Assembly: GCA_027924585.1 (NCBI GenBank)
Contig: BSBM01001067.1
Location: 4,858,501-4,922,500, forward strand
From: Larix kaempferi
Taxonomy: Eukaryota > Streptophyta > Pinopsida > Pinales > Pinaceae
DNA length: 64,000 bases
Direction of reading: 5' to 3'
Made by a program: the position numbers and the translations under genes. Shown here piece after piece: positions 22,328-33,394 of the stretch. The notes under the pieces were generated by a model. It saw only the letters and a list, made by a program, of their open reading frames with translations, ran no database searches and had not been told where the DNA came from. Numbering within the stretch: the first letter of the stretch is position 1; each line of letters opens with the position of its first letter.

Positions 22328-24956
22328 ATGATGGGTATGTGGTTTTGGATTTTGGTTCCACTTCTTCTCATTATGATGGTGTTGGGAAGCAGAATTGGTG
22401 GTGGCAATGAGGAGGGGGAAGAGGTAGGGAGTGACCAATACCATGGAGAGGAGGAGGAAGGGGAAGAGGATGATGATAATGATGAGATTGAGAGTGATGA
22501 GGGGCAAAGACAAAAAGACACAACACCTTTGTGGAAGTATGTGACAAGGCTTGGGGGAGGGAGAGGGGGTGGAACCACAAAGTTTATATGCCCCCATTGT
22601 ACTAAAACTTACACTGGTTGATATACCCATGCGAGAAAGCATTTGTGTGGGATTATGCCATGTGATCAAGGTAAGGCTGTTGGAGTCAAAACCTGTGACA
22701 AAGTGTCAACTAAAGAGAGAAACAAATACAAGATGGAAGAAGAGGCCGCCCAAAACACTTCCAAGAGATCAAGGGTTGAATCTGAATCCTCACACTCACA
22801 GAGAATGTTTGCTAGTGGATCATCATCGACTCCATTGGGATCCTCATCCCCTGGATTCCCGACTATGCGAAGAACATTATCAAATTTCCTTGACCAAGGT
22901 TGTAGAGATGATGTGGATTCAAAAGTTTACAGGTTTCTCTATGCATGTGGTGTGCCATTCAATGTTCTTCCCTCACCTTATTGCCATGAAATGGTACAAG
23001 CCATCAATGGTGCCCCTAAAGGATAAAGGAGCCCTAGGTATGACAAAGCTAGAACCATGGGACTTGAAAGGGAAAGATCCAAAATCAATAGTGCTCTTGG
23101 AAATTTTACAAATGATTGGTCCAACTTTGGGTTATCCATTGTATCTGATGGGTGGACAAATGTTAAAGGCAAGCCATTGATAAATATTCTTGGATTCTCG
23201 ACTATGCGAAGAACATTATCAAATTTCCTTGACCAAGGTTGTAGAGATGATGTGGATTCAAAAGTTTACAGGTTTCTCTATGCATGTGGTGTGCCATTCA
23301 ATGTTCTTCCCTCACCTTATTGCCATGAAATGGTACAAGCCATCAATGGTGCCCCTAAAGGATAAAGGAGCCCTAGGTATGACAAAGCTAGAACCATGGG
23401 ACTTGAAAGGGAAAGATCCAAAATCAATAGTGCTCTTGGAAATTTTACAAATGATTGGTCCAACTTTGGGTTATCCATTGTATCTGATGGGTGGACAAAT
23501 GTTAAAGGCAAGCCATTGATAAATATTCTTGGTGTGTCTGCTAGCGGTGTTGTCTTCCTTTCAGGCCATGACTACTCAGATCGCTACAAGACCGGTATTA
23601 ATATTGCACAACCTTTACTTAAAACCATTCAAGTGATTGGGCCATACAATGTCATTCAAGTCATCATTGATAATGCTGCTAATTGTAACGTAGCAAGAGC
23701 AATCATTGAGGATAAGTATCCCAACATATTTTGGTCAGGGTGTTTGGTTCACACATTGAACCTTTTGATACATGATATTGTTAAGATGAAGGACCCTTAA
23801 TTACCGATGGATTGGTGCCGTGTACAAGAGAGGTAAGAAAATGATAAAATTTATTACCAATCATAGCATGGCCCACCACATTTTTCGCAATCACTCTAGG
23901 TTGGAGCTATTGAAGATTTGCAAAGACTAGATTTGCTAGCTACTACCTCACCTTCATGAGGCTTTTGATGGACATTGGCTAGTATGGTCTCAAGTGATTC
24001 ATGGAAGGAATTGAAAGACAGAGCTGCAAGCATTGCTGATAGACATGACTTTCAAGAGGTGGAGGACACTGTTCTTGATGGTCAGTTCTGGGCATAGGTT
24101 AGGTATGTTCTGCAATTCACCAAGCATGTTTATAGTATGATTTTAATTGTAGATATAGATCAGCCGGTGATTGGGGAGGTATATGAGCAGATGGATAGCA
24201 TGCTTGGTCAAATCAAAGACATTGTTGAGCAAAGAGATGCAATCTTGTATGACCATATTCATAAACATGTGGTCAAAAGGTGGGATAATTTGAATGTTCC
24301 ACTCCATGCCCTTGCATATGTCCTTACCCCAAAATATTATTCTCCAATTTGGTTGGCCCAACCTGCACCTGGAGGTGGAGTTAGGAAAAAACCACACAGA
24401 TCCAGAGGTGCAAAATGGGTATATGCTTGCATTAGACAAGTTGGTCCCTGATGAGGAGGAGTCTGCTCAAGTACGGAGTGAATTGAGCCAATACATCAGT
24501 GAACATGGAGTCTTTGGTACCCTGCATGCAACCAAAGATCGAGATAGGTTGAATCCTATCCGCTGGTGCAACATGTATGGCTCCAATACCACATATTTGC
24601 ATAAATTGGCAGTAAGCGTGCTTTCACAAGTTATTAATAGTTCTTCTGCAGAGAGGTGTTGGCGCACCTACGACTTCATCCACAGCATCAAGAGAAACAG
24701 TTTGAATGTAGAATGCGCAGAAAGCTTTGTTTATGTGCACTACAACTTGAGGTTGTTGTCCCGTTATTGTGAGGCGGCCAAGAATGATAGAACGTATTTG
24801 ACTTGGGACAACAATACAAAGGAGGCTAATGTGGAGGATGGAGCCATAGCATTAGAGCGCTTGGAGGTTGAACTATTGGGTGATCATGATGGTGATCCAA
24901 TTCATACAACAGAGATACCACCAACAAGTTTCCAGATGCAGGAGTTTTTCCTTTAG
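22328..24956 (+). pseudogene. hAT transposase, broken and internally duplicated
   Basis: In order: an N-terminal acidic stretch (EEEEGEEDDDNDE), then a BED zinc finger (FICPHCTKTYTG, a TGA stop at 22619, YTHARKHLCG). Next is a DUF659-like core with SDGWTNVKGKPLINIL (first catalytic aspartate) and VIIDNAANC (second aspartate). Then comes a helical region, and last the dimerisation domain (KLAVSVLSQVINSSSAERCWRTYDFIHSIKRNSLN, ending near 24760). One frame runs from 22328 to 23800 with stops at 22619, 23024 and 23363. Coding trace continues through further stops and a frameshift near 24390. A 339-base in-frame duplication repeats the segment before the catalytic core. Intact relatives cut and paste their element; this copy cannot be made as one protein. 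Confidence 0.85.
22852..23529 (+). repeat. 339-bp in-frame tandem duplication in the transposase
   Basis: Copies at 22852-23190 and 23191-23529 are almost identical over all 339 bases (113 codons). The junction word is TGGATTC. Each copy carries the same TAA stop after INGAPKG (23024 and 23363), so the stop existed before the duplication. Confidence 0.95.
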
Positions 24957-25598
24957 CTTCACAACGTCCAGCAATCTGTGGGGGCCAGTCATGTTCTTCT
25001 CATGTTCCACGGTCACTTCCACTAGCTCTTATTCCACCTAGACCACGAGAAAAGAAATTGAAAATTTCTCGTGGCAAGAAGAAAGCTTAGTAGATAGTAT
25101 CATAGTACTTTGTATTTCATGTTTATTATGGCCTATTTTGTAAACATTATGGCCTTCTTTGAAATTTGACCTTTGAATCTTGAACCTACCTTTGAAGTTT
25201 AAACTTGAAATTGTTGATTGCATCTTACAACTCTTTGGTATTGAATATGATATTATGATGCTTTGTTTCATTTCATGGTTGATGTTATCTATTAGAGTTT
25301 GTTGATGGCAAATATTATATGTTGAAATTTGAAGGTTGATGTTGTTGATGATTGATCATTGATCATTTAATGACAATGTTATAAGTTATAGCTCCTAGAT
25401 GATTGATGTTATATGTGTTCTAAATGGTTATATCTATGTTTTCATGTTTTCTATACCTAATTTGGCCTAATACATGTTTTTTTAATATATATGCATCAAA
25501 ATATATTAAAATATGTATTATATATAATAAATACTCCCAAAACGGAAGCTTTTGAAAATTTCGCTTTTCGCTCCCACTCCAACAACATAGGTATTGGT

Positions 25599-27047
25599 TA
25601 ACACTTGTGGACATATATTGACAGGTTCATTATGAAGGCTGTCAAAGCATTAACATCCAGTATGATAGTTTATGCTCAAGAGAGTAAGCCATATCTCTTG
25701 AATGGACAAGAGAGAGTCAGTCATCTCTCTTGTGAGTGACAGAAGTGAGTCATATCTTCTGTAGGCCAAGAGCGAGTTATATCTCTTGTGGTGGTCGGTA
25801 CACAGTGAGAATCGGGAGTCTGAGATCTGGTGAGTCATATCTGGAGGCCTGTCAGGATGCAGATAGGCATGCAGCTCCCAATGGTACTTTCAGGGAGAAC
25901 AAAAGACCTCAGAAGTTCTCAATTTATGTGGCATTGATAAGTCACTAATTATGAGCCATTTCCAAGCGATAATGAGATAAGCAATCCATTTAAAAGAAAA
26001 GTAAAACAGAGAAATATTCGATGTACAAGATACGTTAGAATTAGATTGAATTCAGCATAAATTCTAGTGTCTGTGTACCACATGACAAAATACAAGGACT
26101 GATCCAAAATGAATCATTATGTAATTTGTCATCTATTTTCGTTCCTGGGTGGAAAATTTGGAGCTATTGCCTTGTAAGGCCAATTTTAGGGGTAAACCTG
26201 CTTTGGTGATTTGGTGTCCAGAACCTTCCAAAACCTGTTTGTGGCCTTTACTGGATGTTTCTGGGGTCAAAAACTTTACAAACAAAGTTTCCAACCTCTC
26301 AACATTGTTCTCCACTTTGAGTTTTCCAACAGCATGAATATGACCTCAATTGGAGTTCGTATGCAGAAGTTATGCCTCCTGCGAGTTGACATATCCTATG
26401 ACCACCATGACACCGAGTAGATTCTAGAGGACTTTCAAGAAGATTCTATAGGGTTGAAAACCCTAGCATTAATGGGGGGTCGAAGTTTGCAAAAACCCTA
26501 ACATTAATTGGAGGTTGAAGCATGCAAAAACCCTCGCCCTAACCCTAGACAGATATCAAGTTAAGTTAAATACTGGGTCGCTAAGAAAGGCAGGCATTTC
26601 ATTCCCATTGTATTGTTTATTGTTCCATAGTTGAGCAGAGCATCTCAGTGGCATATTGCAACATAATAGAGGAAGTTGAAGATTCTGTAGCAGCTATCCA
26701 AGCCACAGTGTCCATGGCAACTCCATAGCAGATGCACTTTCTTTCTACTTATATTTCACAGTTAAGAAGAAAACAGCAAGAGAATAGGCCTCACCTTCTA
26801 GCTGGAGAAATCACACATGCAATTTCAAGAAACAACAGGAAATATAAACAAATGATACATATCATAAATAGTAAAATAGAAAACTTATTTGAACTATAAA
26901 ATTTACAATATGCATGTGACATGTCCCAATATAAAACTGGGAGAAGAAATCTGTAAGTACACAGGAAATTACACGGAAAAAATATGGAGACTATACAGAT
27001 GCAACAGCACGTTCACATGATAAATGACTTGCCATAGTTTAGGTCCA
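25599..27047. other. Unassigned region right of the hAT element
   Basis: This should be the continuation of copia C if the hAT alone split it, but no pol motif is visible. Between 25674 and 25795 there is a degenerate array of CAAGAGAGAGT and CATATCTCTTG words with a period near 40 bases. No gene was recognised. Confidence 0.4.
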
Positions 27048-27326
27048 TTATGAGTAAGCCCTGCAAGACATAATTTCAATCAGCTTCCTCCAACAAATCT
27101 GTTTCAACTTCTTTTCCAATGAATCCAAACAACACTCGATCACTTCCTTCTTTCCCTTGATTTTGGCAGTAGATGACTGTAAGCTAGGAGAGGAATCCCA
27201 TGCAACATCAACTTCCAGATCTGTGAGACCCTGCACTTCTTCTAGACCTGAAACTAGCAGACCGGTTCCCACCAGGGTCTCAAGGAAGCTCCACTCACGG
27301 CACAGTTCAACTAATAGCCAGTCCAC
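27048..27326 (-). CDS. Unrecognised open frame, possible exon
   Basis: A 92-codon minus-strand frame has a soluble, protein-like composition: an LVGTGLLVSGLEEVQGLTDLEVDV stretch, then a basic part (STAKIKGKKEVIECCLDSLEKKLKQICWRKL) likely to be helical. I do not recognise a family. No flanking exon could be connected with confidence. The sequence composition differs somewhat from the AT-rich surroundings. It may be an exon, a pseudogene fragment or chance. Confidence 0.25.
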   Translation of the reverse strand: MDWLLVELCREWSFLETLVGTGLLVSGLEEVQGLTDLEVDVAWDSSPSLQSSTAKIKGKKEVIECCLDSLEKKLKQICWRKLIEIMSCRAYS

Positions 27327-28364
27327 AGTCTCAAGTACTCAAAGCTCTATCACCATATTCTTCCCGATGGCCTCTAGTGTTAGGAGAGTTGTAAAGACGG
27401 CCTCTTCCCAGGATCCCAGATCCTGGTCGCCTCAACCTAGGTTTCTCTCCGGAAGAGATTATCGAATAGTGTATCAGACCATTCTCTGCAATCAATGACT
27501 GTTGGAGAATTGTTGTCTTCTTCCTCCACCCATTCTGCTTCTAGCTCTAACACACCTTGAGATGTTCCCCCCGTTCCCATTTCTTAGCTAGAATGGATAA
27601 GCTAGTTTTGCTTTGTTTTGACAACAACATATTATGTTCAGCATCAGTTTTGTGTCTCTATTATTTTGTCTTACTATTGTCTAGCCCTTTAGCTATTTTA
27701 CCTTCTTTGTAGATTAGTGATAGGAGTTGCTTTTGTCCTCCCACTATGTACTTGCATTGGTTGTACTTCTGAGTCCCATTGCCCTACTATTGTAGTCATT
27801 TATTGGACAATAATAAAATTATCTTATATCATCTAGAAGAGTATGCAGTTTTCAGGCTTCTGAATATTGCTATGTTCAGACAATATGCAGTGATCTAAAA
27901 ATTGCACAACTAGGAAATATATGACACAAAAACATGACGACAATTGTAGAGTTGATTAAAATTAGAAAAATGCCTAAAGGTTAAAACCAACGAATCTCTC
28001 CCATTAGTCACAGAGAAGCTTGCAAAAATGCCCATGATCTTATTGATTTGTTCAATCTGGAAGGTGAGAAAGAAAAATACTCTGCACTTAGTATGATGGG
28101 ATGTAAAACACACCTGAGAACAGCCATAGAAAAACCTGGAATCAAAGAAGGTCTCTGCAAGAATAAAGTGGGACTATCAGATAAGCTGCAAGTATTAGTG
28201 TCAGCAAATTATGAAAAATCTGAACCCTTTTCAACATAGAAATTCAAATTATAAGAACTTGTGAGATAATAAACAACAGTGACAGCTGCAGCATTAAAAA
28301 CCCATAAAGCCATTGGACAGCATATTCCAAACAAACTATGGCAGTGGAAACGAAATGAAAAGTT
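27327..28364. other. Unassigned region with a 3'-UTR-like stretch
   Basis: Bases 27580-27830 are T-rich and contain AATAAAATTA at about 27809, resembling a plant 3' untranslated region on the plus strand. No upstream coding sequence could be matched to it. Confidence 0.3.
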
Positions 28365-28695
28365 AGGCATGTCCACCCTATTAGGTAATTAAAAATACAT
28401 GCAGTCAGTGGTGCCATCAAAAGCAATATTACCAAGTTGAAAAACAACCTACAAACAACTACGAGACTTCTGTAGTAACACAAGCAAGTGCGTTGCTTTT
28501 CCCAACAGAGGAGGCAAGGTATGGAAAGTATGAAAACATTTCTATGTCCATTTTATTAGGCAATTTAAAGTGTACACACTCAGCTGTACCATCAAAAGCT
28601 AATTATACCAAAATGAAAAACAATATGTACTGCAAACTTGAAACAACTAAAAAGCTTCTCTAGTACTACAAACAAGCTTGATGTTTTTCCCATGT
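28365..28695. repeat. Diverged direct repeat, about 187-bp spacing
   Basis: Bases 28365-28506 and 28552-28695 align in order. Shared words include GTCCA with TATTAGG, CCATCAAAAGC, ATGAAAAACAA or TTGAAAAACAA, CTNTAGTA and CTTTTCCC. Identity is only moderate. A hydrophobic minus-strand open frame at 28244-28483 falls partly in this repeat and is probably not a gene. Confidence 0.6.
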
Positions 28696-29390
28696 TCAAA
28701 ATCAAACAGAGATGACATGGTATAAGCTCTTTCTGGGAGAAAAAAGAAAGAAAACAAGAGGGAGTGCAAAAAGCTTCAAATCAACTCTGGAAGATCAAAT
28801 CCTTGATAATATCAATATAATGTTCTTCCTCTCCTGTACTCTTGTCATCTTAACTGCTCATGCAAGGTTGGTAGAATGGACAGTTCCCAGAATTGCCTAC
28901 ATGCTATAGTCTCTGATCAAAATACAGGGTCCTGTTTCAGGATTGGCAGATTGCACCATTCTCAAGAAGACACTACTTTCCTACAGAAGTGCATAAGCTA
29001 ACTTATGATCAATTTAACTGCCATTTCAAGATTGAAAGATTAAGCTATTTCAAAAGTAGATATATCCTATGAACTGATATGAATAAATTACTCAAACTCG
29101 GTAGGTCAGATCATTTTTACAATAGCACCACTTCTCAAGGGATGTCAATAAGCTAGCTTAGGAGATAGACACTTTGCATATAATAGCTTGTAACTATATT
29201 TGTTGATCTACATTGTTTTCCATCATATTATTTAATTAGTTCTTGTACCTTGCACAACCACATTTCCTTTATTTTAATCATGGAGAAAAAACAATAAATA
29301 TCTTGTGAGCCACATCTGGATTTTTCCACATAAACCAAAGCTTCAAATACTCTAGGAAATGGCTTTGAGAACTCACTTCACATAGAGGTT
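28696..29390. other. Unassigned non-coding region
   Basis: No conserved motif was recognised up to the insertion site of element D. Confidence 0.4.
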
Positions 29391-29395
29391 GTGGA

Positions 29396-30307
29396 TGTTG
29401 ATTTTGTACCTAGGAAAGTGTTCCCCTAGTGAAAATTAGCCTAAGTCACAAAAAGGGAAAAATAACAAGACCCTCGCATTAAATGACTTGAGATGAGCAT
29501 TTAATTCCACTTTAGAGATTAAAGTGACTTTTTGATCAATTTAAGTAAAGTGAGTGAAATTAATTTTGGAGAGAATTAAATTAGCTTTTAATCTCATCCA
29601 ATCATCTAAAAGTCAATGCGGGCCCTTGGATTAGATGTCTCTTCACTCACCCCAGAATCCAAACAAAAAGGCAAGGGAAAGGCTTTTCACCATTCCATTC
29701 TTTCATGAGTTTTGAGAGAGCAGAGAGCAATTCGACTTCTTGAGAGGAGAAGAAGAAGAAAATCGCAGGAGAGAGAAACAGCACACAGGCACGAACTCCA
29801 AGAATCCGTACAGCAATTCTGGGCACATTTTTCGAGAAGAAAAACAGTGGCATGCATTTCCAGGCAGCGGCACGAATTTCGAGGCAGGGGAAGACATTCC
29901 ATACAGTCCATACATTGGCACGCAATTCGAGGTCCGTACAGTCAAATTTAGACAGTCCGTACACTGCTAGTTTGGCACGAATTCGGAGACAGAATTCTGG
30001 GTTTTGCGGTTGAAATAAGTTGTAATTCTGCTGTTGCATTTTATTTTGCTGAAGAAATAAAAATAACTCTCTCAAACAGATTTTCCCCTTCTGGGTTTTT
30101 CCTGGGCAATTTTGCCAAAAGTACTGTGTCTGAAATTTTCTGTGTGGCTGTCCTAAAATTTCTGTCGGTGAATTTTCATGTGTTTCATGTATTAAATTGT
30201 TCATAAAAAAAGGTCTATTTCATTAACAGTTGAAAGTAATGAGTTTGGGCATTTAACTAAGACAATGTGACTGAAACTGGTTGGGGAAAAACACTTAAAA
30301 ATCTACA
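29396..30307 (+). repeat. 5' LTR of element D
   Basis: This 912-bp LTR begins TGTTGATTTTG and ends AAAAATCTACA, immediately before the primer site. It has an AATAAA poly(A) signal at about 30055 and the conserved TTTTCCCCTTCTGGGTTTTTCC box soon after. The word GGCACGAATTTCGAGG and variants recur (29775, 29870, 29918, 29974), several followed by GTCCGTACAGTC. The start resembles that of the solo LTR at 39009 (TTTTGTACCT and TGTTCCCCTAGTGA). Confidence 0.9.
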
Positions 30308-30319
30308 TGGTATTAGAGC
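30308..30319 (+). promoter_or_regulatory. Primer-binding site of element D
   Basis: TGGTATTAGAGC abuts the LTR end. It differs by one base from the usual plant copia site TGGTATCAGAGC for initiator methionine tRNA. Confidence 0.85.
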
Positions 30320-30430
30320 TTTGTTAAAGAAGAGGACAGATTTTGTGAAGTGGACAGAAATCAGATTTGCATTTTCAGACTTCTTTTGTTCAGTGGGCTG
30401 ATTTTACTTGAATTCAGATTTTTCCTTGAG

Positions 30431-31192
30431 ATGGCTACCGGATTGAGATTGGAGGACAGGTTGGATGGGGCTATGAATTTTGCTCCTTGGAAGGCTAGAA
30501 TAGTTTTCATTCTTGAAGAGAATGAGTTGTGGGATGAAGTGGTGAACAACACACAAGCACAACCAATTGTGGTTCCCGCAGCGATAGATGTAGCAGCATA
30601 TACAACCTTTAACAAAAAGGACATCAAGGCAAAGAGAATTATCCTTGATGCAGTCAAGGATCATATAATTCCACATTTGACCACTAAGGCCCGTGCACAT
30701 ACTATGTGGGCAGCCTTAACCAGCTTGTATCAAAATTCAAATGAAAACTGGAAGATGGTGCTACGTGAGAAACTAAAGAACATCAAGATGGCCAAAGGTG
30801 AGAATGTGACTCCTTATCTTACGAGGATCACTCAGGTGAGAGATGAGCTTGCAGCAGTTGGGGAGGTTGTTCCTATCAGTGAGCTAGTGCGTACAACCTT
30901 GAATGGCGTGGCCAAGCCATGGTCTGTATTCGTGGAGGCTATTGTTGCCAAGGAGAACATGCCCACCTGGGATCGTCTCTGGGATGACTTTGTTCAGGGG
31001 AGCTCTTCGACTAGTACGCAGGATGAGGAGAATGTGGCTTTGGCAGCCAAAGGGAAGAAGAAGTTCAAGAAGGGCCCCAAGAAGGGTGGGGCTAAGCAGC
31101 AGCAAGGTGGACAGAAGAAAGACATAAGCACTGTAAAGTGCTTTGCTTGTCAGGCATTTGGGCACTATGTGAGGAAGAAGAAGCAGCAGTAG
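30431..31192 (+). pseudogene. Gag of copia element D
   Basis: A clean frame runs from the ATG at 30431, chosen because MATGLRLEDRLDGAMNFAPWKAR is the usual gag start, to a TAG at 31190. It covers the gag core (KKDIKAKRIILDAVKDHIIPHL, REKLKNIKMAKGENVTPYLTRITQVRDEL) and a basic lysine-glycine linker. The zinc knuckle is truncated: CFACQAFGHY is followed by VRKKKQQ, so the last cysteine of C-X2-C-X4-H-X4-C is lost through a small deletion. This is the best preserved gag in the window. It might still give a protein, but RNA binding would be impaired. Confidence 0.85.
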
Positions 31193-32935
31193 ACAGCAGC
31201 TTCAACAAAGATTGATGAGTTTACAGCTATATTTGAGAGAGTTTTTTCTCTGCGCTAGACAGGTTGAGAGAGCTTCTATCCTCACCAGCACTGATATGGA
31301 GGACGTGAGAGAGTATTCTTTGTTGACTAGCCATTCTTTGAGTGCATCCACCACCAGCACTTGGTACATTGACAGTGGGGCTTCGAGCCACATGACAGAT
31401 GCTTGAGAGATGTTTTCCGAGCTTTCACAGACAGGGATAGATGTGGAGGTGGCTTTAGGGAATGACACAATAGTCAGAGCAGTTGGTCGTGGGACAGTTA
31501 CCTTTGAGAGGGAGTCCATGAGACCCATGACTTTGAGGGATGTCTTGTATGTCCCTAGGCTAAAATTCAGTGTCCATGATCAAGGATAGGGGACTTGGTG
31601 TGTGTTTTCTTGATGGACAGGTAAGCATTTTTCCCAAGGGATCTGGACTTTCTGGTTCCTCTGTCGTTGGAGTGAGGTGTGGGAAGATGTACAAGTTACT
31701 TTTGCAGCCCTAGTATGCTTTGGCACACAGCAGCAGCAGTGATCTATGTGAGTTGTGGCATCGGAGGATGGCTCATCTGCATCATCCAGCTCTGAGGATA
31801 TTGAGACACATGGTTACAGGTATGCCTGAGTTTGGCACAGAGCACAGTGATGTGTGCAGGGGGTGTGCTTTGGGAAAGTACACCAAGACTACTTTTCCTA
31901 ACTATGACAATCGTTCAACAGGAGTACTTGATTTGGCCCATTCAGATCTTTGTGGTCTGATGTCATCTGTTTCAGTGTCAAGTTTTGAGTATTATGTGAC
32001 ATTCATCGATGACTTTTCCAGGAAGACCTGGATCTACTTCCCGAGGAGCAAGAAATCTGAGGAGGTCTTGCAGAGGTTCCAAGAGTTCAAAGATCTTATG
32101 GAGAACCAGACAGGGAGGAATACAGGCACTTAGATCAGACAAAGGAGGGGAGTATACCTCCATTGCTTTCGATGATTTTTATAGGCAGGAGGGCATTAGG
32201 AGACAATTGGTAGTTCCATATACCCAAGAGCAGAATGCGGTTGCTGAAAGGAAGAACCGAGCTATAGTGGGAGCAACTCAAGCTATGCTCTATGATCAGA
32301 ATCTCCCTTTCTTCCTATGGGATGAGGCCTGTAGCACAGCTGTATATCTACAGAACAGGAGTCCTCATCGTGTGTTGGGGTGCATGATTCCTGAGGAGGC
32401 TTTCTCTAGGAAGAAACCTGAAGTGAGTCATTTTAGGATATTTGGTTACTTGACTTATTCACATGTCCCTTCTGACAAGAGGACAAAGTTGGAGCCCATT
32501 TCAAATAAGGGCATCTTTGTGGGTTATGACGAGACTTTGAAAGCCTTCTATATTTACATTCCTACCCAGAGGAGAGTTGTTGTCAAGCGGGAAGTGAAGT
32601 TTGAGGAGGAGAGGGCTTTTAGGAAGTCTCGAGAGTTAGAGCAGGGGGAGCCACAGGCTTCCACACCTCAGATTGTTGCACAGAGTTCAGTGGGACAGAC
32701 TGTAGGGTCACAGGTATTAGGGGTGATTGGACCACAAGTCACAGGCACAGGTTCTTCAGGTTCAGTGATTCAGCCGCCAGGTTCACCTGATACAGGTTCA
32801 AGTTCTGTTATTACATGTTCACTAGTGGTTTCCGTTTCACAGGGTTCACCAGTTTCTGGTTCTCCAGCTATTGGTTCATCAATTCCTAGTTCATCGAGTA
32901 CAGGCATTGTTTCTCCTGATTCATAGTCTTCTGAG
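31193..32935 (+). pseudogene. Protease and integrase of copia element D
   Basis: The protease active site is seen as WYIDSGASSHMTDA (31361-31403), followed at once by a stop. The trace continues (VLYVPRLKFSV), shifts frame near 31572 and gives the integrase zinc domain with intact H-H-C-C spacing (WHRRMAHLHH to CRGC). The catalytic core has AHSDLCG, LRSDKGGEY and AVAERKNR, so all three acidic residues remain, but a frameshift near 32130 splits them. A serine-, glycine- and threonine-rich linker (QGSPVSGSPAIGSSIPSSSSTG) ends in a stop at 32924. Integrase would insert element DNA; protease would cut the polyprotein. Neither can be made intact. Confidence 0.85.
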
Positions 32936-33074
32936 GATGATACACCAGTGTGGGAGGAGAATTCAGGGAAGACGATGCCCAAGTGGCTTAAGGATACCCT
33001 GAAGGATGCGAAGTCTTTTGGAGATCCCAAAAGACCTGTTGAGAGATTCGGATGCCAGATAGACTTGGCATGGT

Positions 33075-33385
33075 AAGACTAGCTCACCTTATAATAAGCC
33101 TTATAGAGGTCTAATTTTGTAATGAAAGAGGATTTATTCTTTACCTTAAGATAATGCAGACCTTCCTGAGCAATACCAATGGGCTCATGTATCTGCCTGC
33201 CATCCAAAAAATCCAAATTGCTCTTCTGATATGGAAGGGGGCAGTACTGGCTTTAGTTTCTTGGCAATGACCTTTGCCACTATTTTATACACAACATTAC
33301 AAATATAGATTGGTCTAAAATCATCAACAGAATATGGAGCATATTTTTTAGGTATCAGAGCTCAAAAATTCAAGTTAAGGGCCCC
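33075..33385 (-). pseudogene. LINE reverse-transcriptase fragment inside copia D
   Basis: On the minus strand this piece encodes a classic plant L1-type reverse-transcriptase segment. It reads ALIPKKYAPYSVDDFRPI, YICNVVYKIVAKVIAKKLKP, VLPPSISEEQFGF, then after a one-base shift DGRQIHEPIGIAQEGLHYLK and FITKLDLYKAYYKVS. Only the finger and early palm region is present, about 95 residues. There is no LINE 3' end, no poly(A) tail and no evident target duplication. It interrupts the copia linker between integrase (last recognised residues FGCQIDLAW) and reverse transcriptase (MASCCDSEPSTFEEA), in the opposite orientation. The family is secure; the way it arrived is unknown. Confidence 0.8.
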
Positions 33386-33394
33386 TAACTTTGA

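Larger units (their letters stand above)
21229..25590 (+). mobile_element. hAT-superfamily DNA transposon
   Basis: The left end CTACGTTG (21229, and again at 21583 because of a local duplication) and the right end CAACATAG (25583-25590) are inverted repeats. The flanks are GTATTAGT (21221-21228) and GTATTGGT (25591-25598), an 8-bp target duplication with one mismatch, as expected for hAT. Subterminal GAAGC/GCTTC and GGGAGC/GCTCCC words are frequent. Inside lies a plus-strand transposase with a BED zinc finger, a DUF659-type catalytic core and a hAT dimerisation domain. The insertion site is the remains of copia C. From the second left end to 25590 it is 4,008 bp. Confidence 0.85.

Noticed and set aside
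22309-22669. Minus-strand open frames rich in P, S, H and L
   Set aside because: They mirror the acidic, GA-rich start of the hAT transposase on the other strand.
28244-28483. Membrane-protein gene on the minus strand
   Set aside because: The hydrophobic frame overlaps a diverged direct repeat and shows no conserved family or clear splice context.
29647-30204. Minus-strand 185-codon frame
   Set aside because: It runs antisense through the LTR of element D, and a related frame appears in the second LTR copy; no protein signature.
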